Source: Erysipelotrichaceae bacterium
GTDB taxonomy: Bacteria; Bacillota_I; Bacilli_A; Erysipelotrichales; Coprobacillaceae
Direction: 5' to 3'
Assembly: GCA_017633115.1 (NCBI GenBank)
Contig: JAGBPZ010000017.1
Coordinates: 1 to 47,805 of the forward strand
Length of the DNA stretch: 47,805 nucleotides
The translations under genes and the position numbers were made by a program. The notes beneath the pieces were generated by a model that saw nothing but the letters and a program-made list of their open reading frames with translations, was not told the origin of the DNA and did no database searches. Below, piece by piece: positions 7,208 to 14,594 of the stretch; the stretch's first letter is position 1, and each line of letters begins with the position of its first letter.

Positions 7208-7444
7208 ATGGTCGAAAACAAAGCTTTAAATGTGACGGTTGGAGAACGCATTAAAACTCTTCGCCGTAAATATCATATGACGCAAGCAGAATTAGCTACA
7301 GCAGCTGAAGCTGATCGCTCTTATGTCAGTAATATTGAAAACGGGCAGCGTAATGCTTCCCTGACATTCTTATATAGAATCTGTCAGACATTTGGCATCA
7401 CATTAAGAGAATTCTTTGAAGATGAATCTTTTATGGAAATATAA
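7208..7444 (+). CDS. Small Cro/C1-type (XRE) helix-turn-helix regulator
   Basis: A 78-residue protein that is almost entirely one HTH_3 domain: GERIKTLRRKYHMTQAELA, then SYVSNIENGQRNASL. Size and layout resemble stand-alone XRE regulators and the controller proteins of restriction systems, but no methylase or nuclease gene is near. It starts at ATG 7208; the ribosome site (GAGG, 7191-7194) is rather far upstream, and no in-frame start fits better. It lies between a candidate RNA and a bidirectional terminator. The target is unknown. Confidence 0.88.
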   Translation: MVENKALNVTVGERIKTLRRKYHMTQAELATAAEADRSYVSNIENGQRNASLTFLYRICQTFGITLREFFEDESFMEI

Positions 7445-7463
7445 ACAATAAACTTATTAAATG

Positions 7464-7494
7464 AAAAAGATATCCTGAAACAGGATATCTTTTT
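7464..7494. terminator. Bidirectional terminator between convergent regulators
   Basis: AAAAAGATATCCTG (7464-7477) and its complement at 7481-7494 form a 14-bp stem with loop AAA, with T-runs on both strands. Confidence 0.85.
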
Positions 7495-7511
7495 ATTACT
7501 ACTTAATGAGA

Positions 7512-7934
7512 CTACAAACTACTATCTTCAAGTTTAGTAGTAATACTGGCGATCGTAATCTGGCTCAAAACCTCATCGCAAGTTTGATTTAACTTAACGA
7601 AAATATCGTCCAGAATATTTTGAACGCCTTGTCGTTGTGCATCCGTTTGATTAATCTCACCACTATGCCAAGTAACATGGATGTAATCATCCGATAAGGC
7701 CTTTGCCACTTGTGATAAGGTGATCGTATCAGGGCTTTCGTTTAGTGAGTATCCTCCTGTTACGCCTGCTTTGGTGGTAATCATGCCGGCTTCCTTTAGT
7801 TTGATCATGACTCTACGAATGCGGACGGGATGCGTGTTAATTGTTTTGGCAAGTTCATCACTTGAGGCGAGCGACTCACGCTTGCCTGAAAGATGCACTA
7901 AAGCATACACTGCAATATTAAAGTCACTTGTCAT
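7512..7934 (-). CDS. Rrf2 family transcriptional regulator
   Basis: The ATG at 7934 is preferred to a GTG at 7946 because the product then begins MTSDFNIAVYALVHL, the normal Rrf2 start. The winged helix spans residues 1-70, with NTHPVRIRRVMIKLKEAG as recognition helix and AGVTGGYSL as wing. Only one Cys is seen (NQTCDEV, C-terminal), so the three-Cys cluster site is lacking. The gene diverges from the superoxide reductase gene. The leader contains a GATGTAA half-site (7976-7970, minus strand), shared with the other Rrf2 operator, but not the full site. Confidence 0.87.
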   Translation of the reverse strand: MTSDFNIAVYALVHLSGKRESLASSDELAKTINTHPVRIRRVMIKLKEAGMITTKAGVTGGYSLNESPDTITLSQVAKALSDDYIHVTWHSGEINQTDAQRQGVQNILDDIFVKLNQTCDEVLSQITIASITTKLEDSSL

Positions 7935-7946
7935 TTTTGAAAACAC

Positions 7947-8197
7947 GTCCTCTCAAAATTGTATTTGCCTTACATCTATAGAATACATGAATCAAAATAT
8001 TCTCGCAATAGTTTACAGAATCAAAACATGAAAAAAAGGCTTAAATTCAACGAAAATAAACGAAAAATAACGTTCTTCAAGATTCTCTTAAACACAAATA
8101 AAATTGAAATAATCGCAAGAAATGCAAATCAATAGAAAAAAAGTACTGTTTATGAGATAATAATTGCGTAGACTAAAAATTAAGGAGGACTATAATA
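7947..8197. other. Divergent intergenic region of Rrf2 and superoxide reductase genes
   Basis: Very AT-rich. A GATAAT (8156-8161) and AAGGAGG serve the superoxide reductase gene. No clear -35 and no further gene are seen. Confidence 0.5.
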
Positions 8198-8566
8198 ATG
8201 GAATTTTATCGTTGTGAAACATGTGGACAGATTATTGTTTATATCAACAAAACTGCTTGTAATGCATTCTGCTGTGGCCAGGAAATGGTTAAAATTGAAC
8301 CTAATACAACAGACGCTGCATTAGAAAAACATGTACCAGTTGTTGAACAGGAAGGTAATATTGTCACTGTAAAAGTTGGTAGTGTTGCTCATCCAATGAC
8401 AGAAGCTCACTATATTACAACAATTGCTTTAGAAACTAAGAATGGTTTACAGATTAAACAGTTAACACCAACTGATGAACCATGTGCAGTCTTTGCTTTA
8501 GCTGATGGCGATGAAGTCGTTGCAGCTTATGAAAACTGTAACTTACATGGTTTTTGGAAAAAATAA
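8198..8566 (+). CDS. Desulfoferrodoxin, superoxide reductase
   Basis: This 122-residue protein has the N-terminal desulforedoxin iron site C6-x2-C9 with C25-C26, and the superoxide reductase site with H45 (EKHVP), H65 and H71 (AHPM...AHY), C114 and H117 (CNLHG). It reduces superoxide to peroxide without making oxygen, which is typical of anaerobes. It starts at ATG 8198 behind AAGGAGG. The Rrf2 gene diverging from it is a natural candidate regulator. Full length for a 2Fe-type enzyme; all ligands are present. Confidence 0.96.
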   Translation: MEFYRCETCGQIIVYINKTACNAFCCGQEMVKIEPNTTDAALEKHVPVVEQEGNIVTVKVGSVAHPMTEAHYITTIALETKNGLQIKQLTPTDEPCAVFALADGDEVVAAYENCNLHGFWKK

Positions 8567-8625
8567 TTCACTATTATACAAAAATCAGTATAATTAATAA
8601 GTGTTAATCCTTAAAGAAAGGAAAA

Positions 8626-9963
8626 ATGATTATGCGTCAAAATGTCGATAAACAACTGAAAAAGTCAATCATATGTATCGTCATTGGCATGCTTTGCATG
8701 TTGTTTGCGATGTTTATGACGGGCAGTATCAAAACGATTCTGTTGTCAGCTGGTTTGGTTTTACTTGCTGGAGCCATTTATTGGCTGATGCGTCTTGATC
8801 AGCGTACTGTCATTGAAGAAAACGAGGAAGCCTTCAAGGATTATTCTCATCACTTGATTATGACACACGCCAGTCATGACCTGCGCACACCAATGAATGC
8901 GATTCTTAACTTTTCTAATCCAGAATTGATTAAAGATTCTAACCCAAAAGAATTAATGGAAGCTATGGCTGCCATTAATGATTCGGGTCATTATATGTTG
9001 ACACTGATTAATGACTTATTCACATTGACAGGCATGGAAAATGATGAAAACCTGTTCCATGTAGAATCAACAACAATTGCTTCTTGTGTCGAGCCAGCTA
9101 TTGAAATGATGCATGGACGCATTCAAGCCAAGAAACAAATTATCACCGTTAATTATCACAATATAGATAAATATCGCTATGTCAGTGTTGACCCACAGCG
9201 TGTACGTCAAATCATGATGAACCTTCTCAGTAATGCCAATAAGTACACCCCAGATGGTGGTTTCATTGATGTACTGGTTGAAGGTGTGGATGTTGATGAT
9301 CATATCGATGTCAAGATCCATGTGAAAGATAATGGTATGGGTATTGAACATAACAAGTTAAAAGCGATTCAGAAAGCCTATCGTGAAAATATCATTGAAA
9401 ATAATGATGTTATTGGTTTAGGCTTCTCAACAGTTTTTATCCTTGTCAATGCGATGAATGGCGATTTCCATGTTGAATCAGTTGAAGGTGAAGGGACTGA
9501 ATGTACAGTATCTTTACAGTGGCCATCATCGAATGGACCTGAAGAATCAACCTATGATTTCTCAATCTTACAAGGTAAGAATGTTTTGCTTGTAGAAGAC
9601 AACACGGTCAATGCAGAAATCACTAAAGTCATTCTCGAAAATAAAGGTATGTCAATGGATCTGGCAGTCAATGGCCAGCAAGGTGTCGCCATGTTTACTC
9701 ATGCAATGCCACATACCTATGATTTGATTTTGATGGATGTTAAGATGCCGATTATGGATGGTTTGGAAGCGACTCGTATCATTCGTGCCTCAACACATCC
9801 TGAAGCAGCACAGATTCCAATCATTGCCATGACAGCTGATGCCTTCGAAAATGACCGTGAACGTACGTTCAATGCTGGTATGAATGATCATATTGTCAAA
9901 CCAATTGATCCTGAAGAATTGTATAAGACATTATCGAATTTCCTTTCTCGAGGACAAATGTAA
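8626..9963 (+). CDS. Hybrid histidine kinase without a sensor domain
   Basis: 445 residues. Two hydrophobic segments (about 13-32 and 37-55) are joined by a very short turn, so almost nothing is outside the cell. HisKA follows with H84 in HASHDLRTPMN, then the HATPase: LLSNANKYTP (N-box), D225 in VKDNGMGI, and GLGFS near 264. A receiver domain begins near 309 with E314-D315, phosphoacceptor D361 (LMDVKMP) and K415. There is no output domain and no partner response regulator next to it. It starts at ATG 8626 after AGAAAGGA and is followed by a terminator, so it is a single gene. Confidence 0.93.
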   Translation: MIMRQNVDKQLKKSIICIVIGMLCMLFAMFMTGSIKTILLSAGLVLLAGAIYWLMRLDQRTVIEENEEAFKDYSHHLIMTHASHDLRTPMNAILNFSNPELIKDSNPKELMEAMAAINDSGHYMLTLINDLFTLTGMENDENLFHVESTTIASCVEPAIEMMHGRIQAKKQIITVNYHNIDKYRYVSVDPQRVRQIMMNLLSNANKYTPDGGFIDVLVEGVDVDDHIDVKIHVKDNGMGIEHNKLKAIQKAYRENIIENNDVIGLGFSTVFILVNAMNGDFHVESVEGEGTECTVSLQWPSSNGPEESTYDFSILQGKNVLLVEDNTVNAEITKVILENKGMSMDLAVNGQQGVAMFTHAMPHTYDLILMDVKMPIMDGLEATRIIRASTHPEAAQIPIIAMTADAFENDRERTFNAGMNDHIVKPIDPEELYKTLSNFLSRGQM

Positions 9964-9968
9964 ACACA

Positions 9969-9997
9969 AAACGCGTTATTCCCTAACGCGTTTTTTT
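9969..9997 (+). terminator. Terminator of the hybrid kinase gene
   Basis: AAACGCGTTA (9969-9978) pairs with TAACGCGTTT (9984-9993), loop TTCCC, followed by Ts. Confidence 0.88.
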
Positions 9998-10051
9998 ATG
10001 CAGTTGACTTTTAGTTTCTCTCTTCCTAAAATGAAGGCAGGAGTGATGCCA

Positions 10052-10870
10052 ATGTTAGAGTATATCTCAATTACGACATTTGATGACGAACGATTAGATA
10101 TTTATGCCCGTTTATCAGAGAAGCAGCTATACCGTTATAACGAACCTGATTTAGGCCTCTTTGTAGCCGAAAGCCCTAAAGTGATTACCCGTGCTTTAGA
10201 TGCAGGATATGAACCAGTGTCAATCTTAGTAGAAGATAAGACTATTAAAGGAGAAACCCTTGAGGTGATCGAACGTTGTCAGGTCACAACATTTGTCGCT
10301 GATTTTAAGACCCTGACTCAATTGACAGGTTTTCATCTGACAAGAGGATTGCTTTGTGCCATGAAGCGTCAGCCACTTATCTCTCTGGAAACGATCTGCA
10401 GGCAGGCTAAACGTATCGCGGTTCTTGAAGACGTAGAAAATCCAACTAATGTTGGGGCAATCGTCAGAAGTGCAGCGGCTCTCAATATTGATGCCGTCAT
10501 TTTTAATCGCGAGTGCAGTGATCCTTTATATCGTCGTGCCGTAAGAGTCAGTATGGGGACGATTTTTCAGGTGCCTTGGACTTTCGTTGGTGATGATTAT
10601 ATGGCATTACTAAAGCGATCAGGCTTTAAAACAGTAGCCATGGCTTTGAGTGAGGACTCGATTTCATTAGATGATGAAAGACTTAAACAAGAAAGCCGAT
10701 TGGCAATCATTCTTGGTGCTGAAGGTGAAGGTCTTAAGGATGAGACCATCGCTCAGAGTGATTATGTTGTACGTATCCCAATGACACACGGTGTTGATTC
10801 ATTAAATGTAGCGGCCGCAAGCGCTGTCACGTTCTGGGAATTAAGAAGTAGAGAAGGAGGATGCTCATGA
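10052..10870 (+). CDS. TrmH/SpoU family RNA 2'-O-methyltransferase
   Basis: The start at ATG 10052 is favoured by AGGAG at 10039-10043 with 8-nt spacing; upstream in-frame codons lie in the previous terminator. The 272-residue product has an N-terminal substrate-binding region and the SPOUT knot motifs: NPTNVGAIVRSAAAL (motif 1), ILGAEGEGL (motif 2) and IPMTHGVDSLNVAAASAV (motif 3). It should methylate ribose in rRNA or tRNA using S-adenosylmethionine; the exact site cannot be read from sequence. Its TGA overlaps the next ATG (ATGA at 10867), indicating coupling with the HAD gene. Confidence 0.93.
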   Translation: MLEYISITTFDDERLDIYARLSEKQLYRYNEPDLGLFVAESPKVITRALDAGYEPVSILVEDKTIKGETLEVIERCQVTTFVADFKTLTQLTGFHLTRGLLCAMKRQPLISLETICRQAKRIAVLEDVENPTNVGAIVRSAAALNIDAVIFNRECSDPLYRRAVRVSMGTIFQVPWTFVGDDYMALLKRSGFKTVAMALSEDSISLDDERLKQESRLAIILGAEGEGLKDETIAQSDYVVRIPMTHGVDSLNVAAASAVTFWELRSREGGCS

Positions 10871-11661
10871 AACGTCTATATTTCTTCTTCGATATTGATG
10901 AGACACTGGCAGTTGGTATTCCCGGACATCAATATGTACCTGAGTCAGCGCTTTATACATTAAGACAGTTGGAAGAAAGAGGTCATTTTATTGCGATTGC
11001 TACTGGTCGCAGCTACATGCGTGCGATTGATTATATGAAATCAATGGGATTTCATAATATGGTTTCAGATGGTGGCTATGCTTTGACAGTCAATGATGAA
11101 TTATTATATTGTCATCCTCTTGATCATGATGATTGTATTGCCTTTTTGGAAGAGTGTATTGAAAAAGATATGACTTGGGCGGTTACAACCGATATGAGTG
11201 GTGCCCGTTATACCCCGGATATGAAATTCATCCATTATTCCGAAAACTTTCCGTACATGCAGGGGGTCCTCAAAGAAGATTTAAATATCTATGAAGAGGA
11301 GAATATTTATAAAATTTATGTCGCTTGTCCTGTTGGTCAGGAAGAAACTTTAGAGACATTGAAAAAACTGCCATATGGACGCTTCAATGACCGCTATATC
11401 TATATTCAGCCTGATGACAAAGCAGGTGGTATCAGAGCGATGGTCGATCATATGGGCGGCAACTATGAAGACGTGGTTGTCTTTGGTGATCATGTCAATG
11501 ACATCAGTATGTTTTGCGATGAATGGACAAATATCGCTGTCGGCAATGCGGTGGAAGAGCTCAAACAAAAAGCAACTTATGTCACTCAAGACGCAGCAGA
11601 TGATGGCATCTACTATGCATGTGTCCACTTTGGGTGGATCGATGATGATTTTAAACGTTAA
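10867..11661 (+). CDS. HAD superfamily IIB (Cof-type) phosphatase
   Basis: The start at ATG 10867 is 6 nt after AAGGAGG; an ATG at 10861 abuts that site. The 264-residue product begins with the nucleophile motif DIDET (D9, D11), then IAIATGRS (motif II) and VVFGDHVNDISMF (motif IV), with a C2 cap between them. It likely hydrolyses a sugar phosphate or nucleotide phosphate. It is translationally coupled to the methyltransferase gene and ends in a terminator. Confidence 0.93.
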   Translation: MKRLYFFFDIDETLAVGIPGHQYVPESALYTLRQLEERGHFIAIATGRSYMRAIDYMKSMGFHNMVSDGGYALTVNDELLYCHPLDHDDCIAFLEECIEKDMTWAVTTDMSGARYTPDMKFIHYSENFPYMQGVLKEDLNIYEEENIYKIYVACPVGQEETLETLKKLPYGRFNDRYIYIQPDDKAGGIRAMVDHMGGNYEDVVVFGDHVNDISMFCDEWTNIAVGNAVEELKQKATYVTQDAADDGIYYACVHFGWIDDDFKR

Positions 11662-11689
11662 AAAGATATTGATGACAATATCTTTTTTT
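11661..11689 (+). terminator. Terminator after the HAD gene
   Basis: AAAAGATATTG (11661-11671), loop ATGA, CAATATCTTTT (11676-11686), T-run. Confidence 0.85.
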
Positions 11690-11724
11690 ATTTGTTTATA
11701 AATAGTTAGGAAACAAAATATTTG

Positions 11725-11758
11725 TTGACAAAACATTAGTCATAGCTTATCATTGATA
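11725..11758 (+). promoter_or_regulatory. MarR-operon promoter with palindromic operator
   Basis: TTGACA (11725-11730), 17 bp, TATCAT (11748-11753). The palindrome TATCA-T-TGATA (11748-11758) covers the -10, as expected for an autorepressing MarR protein. Confidence 0.75.
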
Positions 11759-11775
11759 GTGACAGGAGGTATGTT

Positions 11776-12222
11776 ATGGCAACACAATGTGGATTTCTGA
11801 TTTCTAAAATCAAACAGATTCATGATCGTTTGATTGATAGAAAATTGAATGAGCGCCAAATAGATGTTTTTAACGGTGCCCAGGGTCGTGTCTTACATGT
11901 TCTTTATGGAGAAGACAATATCCAGATGAATCATATTTCTGATAAGATTGGTTTGTCTTTGCCAACCCTTACAGGATTAATCGATCGTATGGAAAAAAGT
12001 GGACTTGTGATGCGTCAACCATGTCTAACTGATCGTCGTAAGCAGATGATTGTTTTAACAGATAAAGCCAAAGGTTTACAAGAGGATTACCAGGCCATCT
12101 CAGAAGAAATGGAAGATATCTTTTTCCAAGGTTTTGATGCCGATGAAAGACGTCAGTTTGAAGATATGATTGTACGCATTAAAGATAATTTAGAAATGGC
12201 TGATAATGATAGGAGGAAGTAA
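11776..12222 (+). CDS. MarR family transcriptional regulator
   Basis: A 148-residue winged-helix protein. MNHISDKIGLSLPTLTGLID forms the helix-turn-helix and LTDRRKQMIVLTDKAK is the typical MarR wing and helix 5. It starts at ATG 11776, 5 nt after AGGAGGT. It is one nucleotide upstream of a lectin-fold gene whose ribosome site lies inside its last codons, so the pair is one operon. The palindrome over its -10 suggests self-repression. The ligand is unknown. Confidence 0.92.
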   Translation: MATQCGFLISKIKQIHDRLIDRKLNERQIDVFNGAQGRVLHVLYGEDNIQMNHISDKIGLSLPTLTGLIDRMEKSGLVMRQPCLTDRRKQMIVLTDKAKGLQEDYQAISEEMEDIFFQGFDADERRQFEDMIVRIKDNLEMADNDRRK

Positions 12223-12223
12223 A

Positions 12224-12826
12224 ATGGATATCAAAAATTTGAAAGCTGTTAACGTAGGTTTAGAAGAGTGTGAATTAAATGGCGAAAAAGTAGTAAGAGT
12301 CACTAAACCTGCAGATAATTTGGTTCCTGATGTCGATACTTATGCGAAAGTTGTCGATAGTGATTTTCACAATGGTACGATTACGGTGAAAGTCTTTGCG
12401 AAACTATTGCCAACAGCTCCAGACTATGCACGTGGTTTTATTGGTATTGTGTTTAGAGCTAATAAAGAAGACAATGAATTTGAATCATATTATGTACGTC
12501 CAACGAATGGACGTCATCCAGATCCTGTCAGACGTAGCCATGGCAGTCAGTATTTCTCATATCCTGGTTATACATTTGATTATTTTAGAAAACATCAGAT
12601 TACTCAATATGAAGCTCCAGTTGATATTGATTTAGAAGAATGGATTACAATCAAAGCTGTCATCAATGATGATCATGGTGAATTCTATGTCAATGATATG
12701 GAACATCCTGCTCTTGTCGTTGATGGTTTCAAGCATGGCAAAGATGCTCGTGGTACAGTTGGTCTATATACTGATATTGGTACTGATGGCTATTTTAAAG
12801 ACTTAGAAATCGAATACGCAGATTAA
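12224..12826 (+). CDS. Concanavalin A-like (LamG/DUF1080-type) domain protein
   Basis: The start at ATG 12224 follows AGGAGGAAG (12211-12219); a frame opening at 12206 lies inside the MarR gene. The 200-residue product is mostly beta strands: ITVKVFAKLLP, then RGFIGIVFRA, FESYYVRPTNGR, WITIKAVIND, GEFYVNDMEHPALVVDG and ARGTVGLYTDIGTDGYFKDLEI. This order matches the jelly-roll of LamG and the 3-keto-disaccharide hydrolase-like (DUF1080) family. No signal peptide is present, so it acts in the cytoplasm. It may bind or cleave a glycan-like ligand sensed by MarR; this is inference. Confidence 0.8.
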   Translation: MDIKNLKAVNVGLEECELNGEKVVRVTKPADNLVPDVDTYAKVVDSDFHNGTITVKVFAKLLPTAPDYARGFIGIVFRANKEDNEFESYYVRPTNGRHPDPVRRSHGSQYFSYPGYTFDYFRKHQITQYEAPVDIDLEEWITIKAVINDDHGEFYVNDMEHPALVVDGFKHGKDARGTVGLYTDIGTDGYFKDLEIEYAD

Positions 12827-12833
12827 TCAAAAG

Positions 12834-12871
12834 AAAAAGCAAACACTGAGACTATCAGGTTTGCTTTTTTT
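12834..12871 (+). terminator. Terminator of the MarR operon
   Basis: AAAAAGCAAAC (12834-12844) pairs with GTTTGCTTTTT (12859-12869), with an inner CTGA/TCAG stem. Confidence 0.88.
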
Positions 12872-12915
12872 GAGGATTATATGTAGACAAAATGAAAAAT
12901 ATAAAAATAAAAAAA

Positions 12916-12989
12916 TGGCAGGGGCGGCAGGAATCGAACCCGCATCAACGGTTTTGGAGACCGATGCTCTACCATTGAACCACGCCCCT
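12916..12989 (-). tRNA. tRNA-Trp(CCA)
   Basis: On the minus strand the acceptor AGGGGCG (12989-12983) pairs with CGCCCCT, followed by G and an encoded CCA. The anticodon arm is TCGGT-CTCCAAA-ACCGT, anticodon CCA. The T-loop is TTCGATT. Confidence 0.96.
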
Positions 12990-13006
12990 GTTTGGATTGC
13001 CCTCAA

Positions 13007-13035
13007 ATAATAACACATCGAAGTTTTAAAAGCAA
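13007..13035 (-). promoter_or_regulatory. Promoter of tRNA-Trp
   Basis: On the minus strand TTGCTT (13035-13030), 17 bp, TATTAT (13012-13007), 17 nt before the mature tRNA. Confidence 0.7.
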
Positions 13036-13081
13036 TAGAATTCTTGATTTCTTAATCATGCTTAACTACAAAAATTCAAGG

Positions 13082-13110
13082 TTTACCTGTTTTGATGAAC
13101 ATGATATGAT
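13082..13110 (+). promoter_or_regulatory. Promoter of the rhodanese-like operon
   Basis: TTTACC (13082-13087), 17 bp, TATGAT (13105-13110). Confidence 0.55.
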
Positions 13111-13132
13111 GTTGTCTAGGAGATGATGAGCC

Positions 13133-13498
13133 ATGTTTTTTAAGAAAACGAATGTTCAACAATTAGAATTTAATCATGCATATGAATACTTTTTAGACCA
13201 CGAAGAAGTCATTCTTCTTTGTGTGGATGAGATGCGCCAATTCGATGAAAACCATCCCGTAGGTGCGCAATGCTTCCCTTTAAGAGTTATTGATTCTCGT
13301 GCAAAAGTTGAATTAGACAAAGACTACGTCTACTATATCTATTCTATAAATAAGTTTACGGCTGAAGATGGCACTAAGAAATTGTTGCGTCAGGGTTTTG
13401 ATGCCTATTGCTTAGGTTCAAATGTTGAATTTAAAGGTCCTGAAGAAGGTGTCAATATTAAAAACAGAAAGCGTCGTCGTCGCAATAAGGGCAGATAA
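13133..13498 (+). CDS. Rhodanese-like domain protein lacking the catalytic cysteine
   Basis: 121 residues. The order EYFLDHEEVILLCVDEMRQF, then NHPVGAQCFPLRVID, LDKDYVYYIYS and LLRQGFDAYCLG follows a single rhodanese domain (vilIDVRe...GHIpGA...yvyC...L...Gf...v..LGG). The residue where the persulfide-forming Cys belongs is Ser71, so sulfurtransferase activity is unlikely. A basic tail (NRKRRRRNKGR) may bind nucleic acid. It starts at ATG 13133 behind AGGAGATGATG and is 3 nt from the next HAD gene. The family call rests on pattern, not on a search. Confidence 0.72.
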   Translation: MFFKKTNVQQLEFNHAYEYFLDHEEVILLCVDEMRQFDENHPVGAQCFPLRVIDSRAKVELDKDYVYYIYSINKFTAEDGTKKLLRQGFDAYCLGSNVEFKGPEEGVNIKNRKRRRRNKGR

Positions 13499-13501
13499 AG
13501 T

Positions 13502-14287
13502 ATGGAAAAAAGACTGTTTTGCTTTGATGTTGACGGTACTTTAAGAGATACTATCGATCATCAAGTGCCTGCTTCAACTATTGAAGCACTTAAACGCCTT
13601 AAACTTGCAGGACACAAGATTATTGTCAGCACTGGCAGAGCATGGGATTCTTTACAAAAGACACAGATCGTTGGTTGTGCCCCATGGGATGGCTATGTGC
13701 TCAACAACGGTCAGACACTTATTAATGATCAAGGCGAAGTCATTGAAAGTTATGTTTTTGATCCTCAAACAGTTATTGAGACAATTAAAGTCGCTGATTC
13801 CCTTGACATGCCGGTGATTCTGAAAAAGGATAAACGTCTTATTACGAGAGAACCAAATGAGTATGTCTATGAAGTTCAGCGTTATTTTAAAAATGTGATT
13901 CCTGAAACAGGTCGTTACAATGGTAAAGATAATGTGTATGCCATGGTATTATATGGACCAATTGGTTATGACTATGCACCATATCTTCATATTAAAGGCC
14001 TTGATGTCTTACCGGGAATGTCTTATTTTGCTGATGCGACGATTAGTGGTGTTACCAAAGGGACTGCCTGTCTAGCATTTGCGAAACGATTTGGTTTATC
14101 AGGGTATACATGTTTTGGTGACTCTCAAAACGACCTGGAAATGTTTAAACACGCTGACTTTGCGATTTGCATGGGTGATGGCGATGAGCTGGCAAAAGCA
14201 GCAGCTGATTATATAACTGATGATTTATTCCATGATGGCATACTTAATGCCTGCATTCATTTAGGTTATATTGAGGAGGAAGTATGA
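13502..14287 (+). CDS. HAD superfamily IIB (Cof-type) phosphatase
   Basis: A 261-residue HAD with FDVDGT (D9, D11), IIVSTGRAW (motif II), a C2 cap, and TCFGDSQNDLEMF (motif IV). It follows the rhodanese-like gene by 3 nt and overlaps the next gene by ATGA at 14284-14287, so the three are one operon. The substrate is probably a small phosphorylated metabolite. Confidence 0.93.
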   Translation: MEKRLFCFDVDGTLRDTIDHQVPASTIEALKRLKLAGHKIIVSTGRAWDSLQKTQIVGCAPWDGYVLNNGQTLINDQGEVIESYVFDPQTVIETIKVADSLDMPVILKKDKRLITREPNEYVYEVQRYFKNVIPETGRYNGKDNVYAMVLYGPIGYDYAPYLHIKGLDVLPGMSYFADATISGVTKGTACLAFAKRFGLSGYTCFGDSQNDLEMFKHADFAICMGDGDELAKAAADYITDDLFHDGILNACIHLGYIEEEV

Positions 14288-14532
14288 CAAGAGAAGAAGC
14301 TATGACAACCGGTAGAGACCTGGATGTTTATATCGACAGCGAAATGGCTGATGAAAAAACAGGAGAACTTGATGACTTATGGCAGTCAATTTATGATATT
14401 GTTCAAGTCGCCACATTTGGTATCGTTGAAGAAGATCCTGAGGAACTCAAAGCTGCCATTGTCTGGCTGAAAGAAGTCCAGCCGATGACGGAAGCTTATA
14501 AAACCCTCGCTATTCCTTTTGAAGTTGAATAA
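14284..14532 (+). CDS. Small acidic protein of unknown function
   Basis: 82 residues, strongly acidic and predicted mostly helical (MTREEAMTTGRDLDVYID, then EDPEELKAAIVWLKEVQPM). It has no Cys cluster or membrane segment. Coupled by ATGA overlap to the HAD phosphatase upstream, so it may be a partner of that enzyme. I do not recognise the family. Confidence 0.75.
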   Translation: MTREEAMTTGRDLDVYIDSEMADEKTGELDDLWQSIYDIVQVATFGIVEEDPEELKAAIVWLKEVQPMTEAYKTLAIPFEVE

Positions 14533-14542
14533 AGAAAAAAAG

Positions 14543-14588
14543 AACCCATATCTAAGATACGAGTAGATGTCTTAGATATGGGTTTTAG
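14543..14588. terminator. Bidirectional terminator between convergent operons
   Basis: AACCCATATCTAAGA (from 14543) pairs with TCTTAGATATGGGTT (14570-14584); Ts follow on the plus strand and a longer T-run on the minus strand. Confidence 0.85.
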
Positions 14589-14594
14589 TTTGGA

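Noticed and set aside
7208-7444. Controller protein of a restriction-modification system
   Set aside because: Size and fold fit, but no methyltransferase or endonuclease gene lies nearby.
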